A DNA stretch of 64,000 nucleotides. It comes from Lysobacter ciconiae. Lineage in GTDB: Bacteria; Pseudomonadota; Gammaproteobacteria; Xanthomonadales; Xanthomonadaceae. How positions within the stretch are numbered: the first letter of the stretch is position 1; the number at the start of each line of letters is the position of its first letter. This document shows positions 56,101 through 62,558 of the stretch, piece after piece. Location of the stretch: the NCBI RefSeq assembly GCF_015209725.1, contig NZ_CP063656.1, forward strand, positions 248,001 to 312,000, given 5' to 3'. The notes below the pieces were generated by a model that worked only from the letters and a program-made list of their open reading frames with translations, was not told where the DNA came from and did no database searches. A program made the position numbers and the translations under genes.

Positions 56101-56574
56101 CGGACCGGCCTGCACTGCGCGGCAATGTTCGGCTTCGGTACGCGCGATCGGATCCGGCTGGTCACCCTGCTGGACACGCTGATGCTGGCAAGCGACGAGA
56201 ACGCGCTGGAAGCGAAGTCCGACAGCCCGTCACCGCTGCTGTTGTTGCTGGGCGCGGCTGCGGATCAAGGCGCGCAGGCTGATGAGCAGGTGTTGATCGC
56301 CGGACTGGAGCACCTGATGGACAACGGCGCCAGTCTGGAGTCCCAGGACGCGCGCGGATTCGGCCCGCTGCACCTGGCGGCGCTGCACGGACTGCTGGGC
56401 GTGGTGAAGTGGCTGCTGCGCGCCGGCGCGGATCCGGACCAGCGCGACTCCCTGAATCGCAGCCCGCGTGAGATCGCGGTGATGCGCGGGTTCGTGGATA
56501 TCGCCGCGCAGTTCACCAGCGCCCATCCGGTGGCTGATGTATCAATGGCCCGGTTCCTGCGCGAGAAGCAATAA
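53149..56574 (+). CDS. Large membrane-anchored ankyrin repeat protein
   Basis: A 1141-residue protein. The N-terminal 200 residues hold about five membrane helices (WIVLAAVGLVLIGVAGLGGWLAAL, WPLLALWALAVGGVGLLAAWP, ALALSAVSGGALIVLWRFWP, LGIALGVGAVVGLIMALAWPG, and WIVAVVLAVASAALHGWL). A charged linker (about 205-265) leads to at least 18 ankyrin repeats to the C-terminus; clear units contain GNTPLHFAARS, GRTALHEGARAGHASIVAALIKAGADP, GSNALHEAARGGHAAVLEQLL, GMSALHLAAALGREAMLKELVAHGA and FGPLHLAALHGLLGVVKWLLRAGADP. Ankyrin repeats bind other proteins, presumably in the cytoplasm. No catalytic domain is seen. Large ankyrin proteins of this layout occur in xanthomonads, with unknown function. Confidence 0.88.
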   Translation: MPEPRSLRAWIVLAAVGLVLIGVAGLGGWLAALCGLLAQPVLALAARRQRSPAPLLPAHMRVELWPLLALWALAVGGVGLLAAWPLSALLSSGSLPAALALSAVSGGALIVLWRFWPVWQGLERDGGALGDHQRALEGLEPGAWRGLGIALGVGAVVGLIMALAWPGWLASGQRWIVAVVLAVASAALHGWLQRVAPAKALQYLDDVDEPSLSHEASAQVSGEDNRPADAVGGLEQAVANVPLEPTPVQGGSEPAEVALANVAPVNVSDPQLVPQLYEAARSGRVERALELIAQGADPHALPPAEDRDQRSLAVLAAVLPDLRLLRALIAAGVALNHMHAGLTPLLAATRDSWHGRPDAVTTLLANGADPRARDAEGNTPLHFAARSSDPGVAALLRDAAAELDALNDDGFSPLGVACIAGNWRLARFLLERGANPDPAGGQPALLAAAGGEEDDPAGVELLLKLKARVHAVNADGRTALHEGARAGHASIVAALIKAGADPAATDSHGSNALHEAARGGHAAVLEQLLDAADPAAAMAADRQGCNVLMIACMAPQTPPELVQRLLDLGIDPAARDQDGRRAIDRAAETGRWSLVAVFDPAYAVPSQVAGVDDAGPADRAPITLLREGLDEGREHALDTVAALLGPRQLGALFHDGDGALPPRQIEWLLARGADPEVRDGTGTTPMFNLLGSGPSAQASLTVMLQRGVSPAGAGGLARFVAACMTRGQPEGSLEHLALELLDRGADPFAPSPGGDPALALSVRLGWSQLFTRLVHSGVGLDDRDSRGMSALHLAAALGREAMLKELVAHGAAPGLLAADGQTPLGVALASGRRDLADWLDWRGWPLPRRPLLAADLPSAAMVGDADAVRRLLDLGLPVDAVDSQGCSALLRAAGSGHRAVVDLLLTRGASVGLAAGSGATPLSAAASMRHLDIVDRLIEAGADVEQRLPGGLTVLMIACALGFPELAARLLSAGADADAVDESGRTGLHCAAMFGFGTRDRIRLVTLLDTLMLASDENALEAKSDSPSPLLLLLGAAADQGAQADEQVLIAGLEHLMDNGASLESQDARGFGPLHLAALHGLLGVVKWLLRAGADPDQRDSLNRSPREIAVMRGFVDIAAQFTSAHPVADVSMARFLREKQ

Positions 56575-56611
56575 GTCGGGTACCCGCGTAATCGCGCGTG
56601 CTGCCGTGGGC

Positions 56612-58437
56612 TCAGCGGGTGTCGGGCGGTCGCCGGGACCCGGCGATGCCTCCGAGCACGCCCCCGCCCAGGTCCGCATCAAACAATTGCTCCAGCTCCT
56701 GGCGTGCCAGGGTCGACGCCTCCAGCACCGCGTCGGGATCGTCGTGGACGCGGTACTGCGCCTCCAGCAGCCGCTCGTCGTGGGCCAGAAAGCGCACCGC
56801 GTGGTCATGCGCCACGTCCGGCGGCACCCCGAGGGCGACCAGTACCTCCTCGCCCAGCTTGAGGCTGGAATGCAGCATCTCGCGCAGGCTGAACGCCCCC
56901 AGATCGCGCAGCTGCCAGGCGTGGCGACGGTCGCGGGCCCGCGCATACACCTTCGCCTGCGGGTACAGGCGGCGGATCACCCGCACCGTCTGCAGGCTGC
57001 CTTCCGGATCGTCGATGGCGATGACGAACACCTTGACGTGAGCCGCGCCGGCCGAGCGCAGCAACTCCGGCTTGGCCGGGTCGCCGTAAAACAGCGGATT
57101 GCCGAACCGGCGCATGAAGTCGACCTGGTCGGCACTGTGCTCGATGGCGATGAAGGGCACTTTCTGCGCGACCAGCATGCGCGCCACGATCTGGCCAAAG
57201 CGGCCGAACCCGGCAATCAACACCTGTGGGTGGCCGTCGGGGGCGGCGTCTCCTTGGGCGGCTCCGGCCGCGCCACCGGCCGGCCGCGCAGGATCCGCGC
57301 AACGGCGATCATCAGCACTGGCGTCAGCGCCATGGACACGCCCACCGCGGCCACCAGCCGATCGCGCATGACCGCCTCCAGCAGGCCCGCCTTGACCGCC
57401 TCGGCGAATACGACGAACGCAAATTCTCCACCGACCGCGAGCACGCTCGCCAACTGCAGCGCGTCGCGCCGCGACAGCTTGCCCGGCTTGATGCCGACCA
57501 TCACCAGGATCGCGAACTTGACCACCATCAGGGCCAGTACCAACAGCTCGATCAACACCGGCTCCGCGACGACCAGCTTGAGGTCGACGCTCATGCCGAC
57601 CGCCATGAAGAACAGCCCGAGCAGCAGACCCTTGAAGGGTTCGATCTGCGCTTCCAGCTCGTGACGGAACTCCGAGTCGGCCAGCAACACGCCGGCCAGG
57701 AACGCGCCCAGGCCGGCCGACAGACCCGCGCTCTGCATCAGCAGCGCCGATCCAAGCACCACGAGCAAGGCCGCGCCGGTAAACACCTCGGGCATCAGCG
57801 AGCGCGCCACGAAGCGGAACAGGTGGCGCAGCAGGAACCGCCCGCCCAGCACCAGTGCCGCCATGGCGAACGCGGCCTTGGCGATCGCGTCCCAGCCTAG
57901 CCCGCCTTCGGCGACCAGGTTGGCTTTCCCCAGCAGAGGAATCGCCGCCAGCAGAGGGATCGCCGTGAGATCCTGGAACAGCAGTATCGCGAACGCCAGC
58001 CGCCCGTGCTCGCTGCCCAGCGCCTTGCGCTCGGACAGCAGCTGCAAGCCGACCGCCGTGGAGGAGAGTGCCAGCCCCAGGCCGACCACCAGCGCGGTTT
58101 TCCAGCCAAACCCGGCGAAGGTGGCGAGCACGCCCATCACCACGCCGGTGATCAGCATCTGCGCCCCGCCGACCCCGAACACCGGACGGCGCATCACCTT
58201 CAGCCGTGACGGCGAGAGCTCCAGCCCGATCACGAACAACATCATCACCACGCCGATCTCGGACGCCGCCAGAACCGGCTCCGCATCGCGGATGACCCGC
58301 AGACCGAACGGCCCCAGCACAACGCCCGCAGCGAGGTACCCCAGCACCGCGCCCAGCCCGAACCGGCGGAACACCGGCACCGCGATCACCGCTGCCAGCA
58401 GGAACACCACCGCAAGTTCAAGACCGCCGCCGCTCAT
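56612..58437 (-). pseudogene. kefC: KefB/KefC-type K+/H+ antiporter gene, broken by a one-base frameshift
   Basis: Glutathione-gated potassium efflux antiporter (CPA2 family). The first part, 58437-57217, encodes the transport domain with about 12 helices (MSGGGLELAVVFLLAAVIAVPVF, IGVVMMLFVIGLELSPSRLK, GLALSSTAVGLQLLSERK, AFAILLFQDLTAIPLLA). It ends early at PPPTATHRC. The second part, from 57223 to 56612 in another frame, encodes the NAD-binding RCK domain beginning LIAGFGRFGQIVARMLVAQKVPFIAIE. Adding one base to the five-G run at 57239-57243 (five C on the coding strand) joins them as TPPPDGHPQVLIAGFGRFG in a 608-residue protein, the normal length. So it is a recent mutation, a sequencing error, or a slippage site. 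Confidence 0.85.
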
Positions 58438-58645
58438 CGCGTACCTCTTCAGGGGAGCGGTTGATTATGCGGCAGGGGGTGGTAGGAGTGCTCGAGTGGA
58501 GAGGAGGGATGGCTGCCGCGACCGAGGATTACGTGCGCTGTACCGGTGAGAATTGCCGCTCATACCGCGGCGCCACAGGATGCGTGCTGGTTGTGGGGTC
58601 GTCAGCGAACCAGGACGTTCGGACATTCTTTAAAGGGTCAGCGTG

Positions 58646-59592
58646 CTAGTAGTCCGCTTGGTCCTGTGACCACAACCAGAACGTCGCTCCATAGTGACTT
58701 CCTTCGAAATCCGGAAAAATGTCGCCGTGTTTAAACCTCCGCCGCGAACTGACTTGAGCAGGGCTGTACCACCAACCGCTGCGCGGACACGGGTCTCCAG
58801 CAGGCACGCGATTGATGCGTGCGCTTTGACCGCTCAGCAGGTCAAGTAGACCATCCGTCACCGTCTCACCGGGCACACGCTCTATAAGCGTCCACTTGGT
58901 CGGTTCTCGGCCAACATTCTGCATCGTGCGTTCGTCATAACCGATGTTCGCCTTGTCGGCGGCTTGGCCTGCAATGAGGAACTGCGCGGCGCTGTCTGCA
59001 GCCGACGGCAGATAGATGCCAGTCTGGGGGACTGGCTCGCCTGTGCTCACCGTGGTTGCGTGATTGAGTCGATACTTCGGCCAATGAGCAAACGCTGGAA
59101 GCGGTCCGCGCGACAAAATGTCGTAGCCCTCAGTTAGCTCAGTTTTAGACCAATACGCTCCCGCAGTCGCACAGATGTTTCCAGCATATCGCTTAGCCAC
59201 TGATAAAAACTCCGCGTAAATATCACCGCCGGGCGGATCCAGTTCTTCGAGCCAATCCGATGAAAACTCGAGTTGACCTCGAAAGTCATTCGCGACGCGG
59301 TGGGCGGTGTTTAGAGAGCTCATGTCGCCGTGACTCAGCGCAATGTACGATTCATACAAATCCTGCAGTGTGTCACGAAAATTGGGTAGCACACGCTGCC
59401 CCACACAATATCAGGTTGGTAGGGCTGTGGTCGGCCTCGATAATCTGGGGGTAGTTCGCGCATGAAACGGTGCAGGCATTCCTCTAGATGCTTCACCATC
59501 TCTTCCCACGCGTCACGCATCAACAAGAAGTACTCTTTCGAACTGTATCGTTCCAGCAGATAGATCTCTTGCGGAAATAGTGGAGTAGCCAT
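58646..59592 (-). pseudogene. Frameshifted paralogue of the adjacent immunity protein
   Basis: Starts MATPLFPQEIYLLERYSSKEYF at 59592 and reads in frame to QPDIVWG. The matching sequence then continues in the next frame (QRVLPNFRDTLQDLYESY) to the stop at 58646. Adding one base to the four-C run at 59399-59402 restores a 315-residue protein, the same length as the intact copy at 60132-61079, to which it is clearly similar throughout. Conserved segments: HRVANDFRGQLEFSS, GLLDLLSGQ, RVPAGDPCPRSGWWYSPAQ and GATFWLWSQDQ. The start lies six bases after the stop of an effector 3' remnant, as in the intact cassette. Confidence 0.85.
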
Positions 59593-59598
59593 GTTGGC

Positions 59599-59670
59599 TT
59601 ACATCAGCTTCTTGGTTGGGACGTTGCGCTGATCTATATTGTTTCTCTGAATCGCTCGCGTTTCGTAGGC
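59599..59670 (-). pseudogene. 3' remnant of a second effector gene
   Basis: Reading leftward, the last codons before the stop at 59599 give QRNVPTKKLM. The intact effector at 61086 ends QENAPTRKAI. Both stops are followed after exactly six bases by the immunity gene start. The similarity covers only about ten residues before the sequence meets the IS3-type remnant, so the call relies mostly on position. Confidence 0.5.
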
Positions 59671-59709
59671 ACCTTGCAGCCATAATCCACGGCAGCAGCA
59701 GGAGTGTCT

Positions 59710-60000
59710 ATGAGCAGCAAGCGATATACAGAACAATTCAGGATCAAGGCAGTCAGGCAAATCACTGATCGCGGTCACTCGGCGCCCGAAGTAGCCAACC
59801 GGTTGGGGGTCTCCATCCACAGCCTCTATGGCTGGCGGAAGCGGTACGGCGCGGTCGGGCCAATCGCAGGCGAAAGATATGGAGAAGCGAATTTGCGCCA
59901 AAAGTCCAGGCGGGAAAATGTTCCGTATACGAGCGCGAGCAACGACAAGCACCATTTCGCAACTATTGCGGCTCGCGCGCTACTGAAATACTCGGGCTGA
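59710..60000 (+). mobile_element. IS3-family transposase OrfA remnant
   Basis: The reading frame starts MSSKRYTEQFRIKAVRQITDRGHSAPEVANRLGVSIHSLYGWRKRYG, the helix-turn-helix N-terminus of IS3-family OrfA. After about 50 residues the similarity stops (near 59860) and the frame continues as unrelated sequence antisense to the small membrane protein gene. No OrfB and no clear inverted ends are seen. It is a decayed fragment marking a past insertion or recombination between the two immunity cassettes. Confidence 0.8.
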
Positions 60001-60110
60001 CGATGAATGACGGCGCCCAGAACGACAAGTCCGCAAACGCAGGCAAAATCCCGGATCAGTTCGCGTAGCGCATCGAACGAAACTGCTTGCTTGCGGGGTT
60101 TATTCGTCAT
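59826..60110 (-). CDS. Small membrane protein, probably 3'-truncated by the IS remnant
   Basis: A 94-residue open frame beginning MTNKPRKQAVSFDALRELIRDF, with two hydrophobic segments (ACVCGLVVLGAVIH, about 24-37, and VAKWCLSLLALVYGTF, about 50-65). The last residues (about 85 on, PTAPYRFRQP) are read from the antisense of the IS3-type fragment, so the natural C-terminus is probably lost. It starts 21 bases after the immunity gene stop and so lies in the same transcript. No family recognised. Confidence 0.6.
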   Translation of the reverse strand: MTNKPRKQAVSFDALRELIRDFACVCGLVVLGAVIHRQPEYFSSARAAIVAKWCLSLLALVYGTFSRLDFWRKFASPYLSPAIGPTAPYRFRQP

Positions 60111-60131
60111 ACCAGCGCCCGTGCGATATGT

Positions 60132-61079
60132 TTAGCGGTCCAACTGGTCTTGCGACCACAGCCAGAAGGTCGCGCCATACTGGCTGCCCTCGAATCCTGG
60201 AAAAACGTCGCCTTGTTTAAATTTCCGATGCGATCTTGCTTGGGCAGGGCTGTACCACCAGCCGCTGCGCGGACATGGGTCTCCAGCGGGCACGCGATTG
60301 ACACGCGCGGTTTGGCCGCTCAGCAAGTCAAGCAAACCGTCCTTCACCGTTTCATCGGGCACGCGCTCTACCAGCGTCCAGTTGGTTGGCTCAGAGCTAA
60401 TATTTTGCATGGTGTGTTCGTCGTAACCGACGCTTGCTTCGTCAGCGGCGTCACCCGCTATCAATAATTGCGCGCAACTGTCATCAATCAGCGGCAAGTA
60501 AACCCCAGTCTGCGGAACGGGATCACCTGTTCGTACAGTAACCAAGTGGTTAAGTTGATACTTTGGCCACGTCGATGGGCCATTGATGGGACCTCGGCTT
60601 GCTGGATCGTAGCGTACGGTCAAGGCACCTTTGATCCAGTAAGCGCCAGCTGTGCGCCAAATGTTCCCAGCATATCCTACTGCGATAAGTAGGAGCTCAG
60701 AGTGCTTGTCTCCCTGCTTCGGTTCCAGCTCATCAAACCACTCGGATGAAAACTCAAGTTGCCCCCGGAAGTCATTTGCAACTCGATGGGCGGTATTGAG
60801 AGAGTTCACGTGCCCATGGCTCAGAGAAATATAGGACTCGTACAAATCGTGCAGGGTGTCGCGGAAATTTGGTATTACACGTTGCCCCCAAACGATATCC
60901 GGCTGGTCGGGTAGCGCGCGACTTCGATAATCGGCCGGAAGTTTACTTGTGAACTGTTCAAGACAGTCGTCAGCATGTCTGACCATGGCCTCCCATGCGT
61001 CACGCATAAGCGCGAAATATTCGTTCGAGCTGTATCGCTCCAAAAGATAAACTTCTTGTGGAAATAGGGAGGTGGTCAT
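60132..61079 (-). CDS. Putative T6SS immunity protein (Imm71/Imm72-like)
   Basis: A 315-residue protein, MTTSLFPQEVYLLERYSSNEYFALMRDAWEAM onward, probably cytoplasmic (no signal peptide). The end segment VNRVPAGDPCPRSGWWYSPAQARSHRKFKQGDVFPGFEGSQYGATFWLWSQDQ, with its GWW and F-x-x-G-D-x-F-P pattern, resembles predicted polymorphic-toxin immunity proteins of the Imm71/Imm72 group; I cannot confirm the family without a profile search. It lies six bases after the putative effector gene, the standard effector-immunity order. A frameshifted paralogue lies downstream. Codon use and GC are clearly lower than in the core genes. Confidence 0.72.
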   Translation of the reverse strand: MTTSLFPQEVYLLERYSSNEYFALMRDAWEAMVRHADDCLEQFTSKLPADYRSRALPDQPDIVWGQRVIPNFRDTLHDLYESYISLSHGHVNSLNTAHRVANDFRGQLEFSSEWFDELEPKQGDKHSELLLIAVGYAGNIWRTAGAYWIKGALTVRYDPASRGPINGPSTWPKYQLNHLVTVRTGDPVPQTGVYLPLIDDSCAQLLIAGDAADEASVGYDEHTMQNISSEPTNWTLVERVPDETVKDGLLDLLSGQTARVNRVPAGDPCPRSGWWYSPAQARSHRKFKQGDVFPGFEGSQYGATFWLWSQDQLDR

Positions 61080-61085
61080 AGTGAA

Positions 61086-62549
61086 TTAAATCGCCTTCCT
61101 GGTAGGTGCGTTCTCTTGAATTATCTTATTGGTCAACTTGGGTAGGCCGAGAAACTGGTCACTTTCGCCGGTGAAGTCTGTATAGCCCCATCCGGTAGGC
61201 TTACGTCGGCCGAAATTCTCGGGAAGCAGATGTCCTGGATCCAAAACAATCTGCTTGCCACCTCCTTCGAGAACAAGCTCACTCCCGGTTTCAAGTCTCT
61301 GGCTTGCCGTGGCACCTTCCCAGACGCGCAATCCTTCGCCCTGAGGTACCTTGTAGATAACATACTCGCCGTTTCGGTTCCAGAAGCGCCAGACGGCGAA
61401 TCGGCGTCGCCAGTCGTCTCGGCTGTTGAGGGCTTCGAACTCTGCCTTGCGCATCCAGCAAATACTGTTGTCGTTGGAAGTGGGATCGACTACCCGATAG
61501 ATAATTTCGCCAGGCGGAATAGTTACTGCCTCGGCGCTGTGGAAGGTTTCGAACGCGCCTTGAGTTGGACGTTTGGCTCCGCGGGCGGAAATGTCGGGCC
61601 AGTACTTTTCGGTGGGAGCTGAATCAAGCGCTCTGTATTTTAGCTTCTTCGCTCTATCCACCCACTTCGGCTTGGCAGCCGCAAGTTCCATGCGCTCGTG
61701 CGCCAAAGTAGGGCGCATGTACTTGTGCGGGTTATGGGCGTTAACGCTGGCACGGTAAGCCATGTCCGACTCGATCTCAAGCCGTCGCGCAAGGCGGTTG
61801 AGCCAGTCGTCTACTGGTCCGAGCACCTTGCGAAGGGGCTTGTCCGCGGACTTGCGGATTGACTGCACCATTGCCATCAGTGCGTCCGCCTGCGCGCCCA
61901 TGCTGTCGGTACCCCAACGCTTCACCATCTTCATCAGATCGCGCAGTGCGTTAATGATCGTGTCGAATGCGGTCAGGAGTTTGCCGACCGTCAAGCTGCC
62001 TGCAATTTCGCGCACCAGCTTCGCGAGATGTTTGTAGGGATTGCTCCAGCGTGCAGCCTTCAGGGCACGGCGCACGACGGGATTCTGCAGGTGTTGGTTG
62101 AGCTTCTGGATCCCGGCTTCGACAAATGGACGACTTGCGAGCCAGAAGCCTTTGTCAAGGGAAGCCTTCGAAACGCGAAGAACAGATTTGCGTCCGTAGG
62201 CAAACACAATCTTTAGACAGCCCTTTGCAAGTGATCCGAGTGTTGGGAAAAGACCGATCAGTGTCAGAACAAGTGCCACCCACGCCCAACTGTTGCTCGT
62301 ATCGCCATGAATCTTCTTGCAGTTCGCCACCACGTCACGGACATCGCATATCTGATCCACGAACGGGATCATTGAAATTACGGTGCCCGTGACAACCTGC
62401 GCGGTACTCTGTTCCTCGTTGAAGTCGCCCTGGATGACCTCCCAGATCCACTCCGACGCTGCGGAGAGACTTTTCCTGCCGCTGTCGACCCACTCGCCCG
62501 GTGCTGATTTAAACCAGGCCAGCGCATTCTCGAGGTCATCCCATTCCAT
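61086..62549 (-). CDS. Putative T6SS effector of unknown activity
   Basis: A 487-residue protein starting 9 bases after vgrG, with GAGG as ribosome site. The N-terminal third has two hydrophobic segments (VVTGTVISMIPFVDQICDVRDVV, about 51-73, and WAWVALVLTLIGLFPTLGSLAKG, about 87-110), a pattern common in T6SS and polymorphic toxins where it precedes the toxic part. A helical middle (about 120-300) follows. The C-terminal part (about 330-487) has GEIIYRVVDPTSNDNSICWMR, DDWRRRFAVWRFWNRNGEYVIYKVP and ELVLEGGGKQIVLDP, which look like a compact catalytic domain. I do not recognise the activity; an ADP-ribosyltransferase-like fold is a guess from the IYR-VV start only. Probably loaded on VgrG and neutralised by the next gene's product. 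Confidence 0.7.
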   Translation of the reverse strand: MEWDDLENALAWFKSAPGEWVDSGRKSLSAASEWIWEVIQGDFNEEQSTAQVVTGTVISMIPFVDQICDVRDVVANCKKIHGDTSNSWAWVALVLTLIGLFPTLGSLAKGCLKIVFAYGRKSVLRVSKASLDKGFWLASRPFVEAGIQKLNQHLQNPVVRRALKAARWSNPYKHLAKLVREIAGSLTVGKLLTAFDTIINALRDLMKMVKRWGTDSMGAQADALMAMVQSIRKSADKPLRKVLGPVDDWLNRLARRLEIESDMAYRASVNAHNPHKYMRPTLAHERMELAAAKPKWVDRAKKLKYRALDSAPTEKYWPDISARGAKRPTQGAFETFHSAEAVTIPPGEIIYRVVDPTSNDNSICWMRKAEFEALNSRDDWRRRFAVWRFWNRNGEYVIYKVPQGEGLRVWEGATASQRLETGSELVLEGGGKQIVLDPGHLLPENFGRRKPTGWGYTDFTGESDQFLGLPKLTNKIIQENAPTRKAI

Positions 62550-62558
62550 TGTGTGTCC

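Noticed and set aside
59599..59955. 118-codon frame on the minus strand as a complete gene
   Set aside because: Only its last few codons resemble the effector end; the rest is antisense of the IS3 OrfA fragment.
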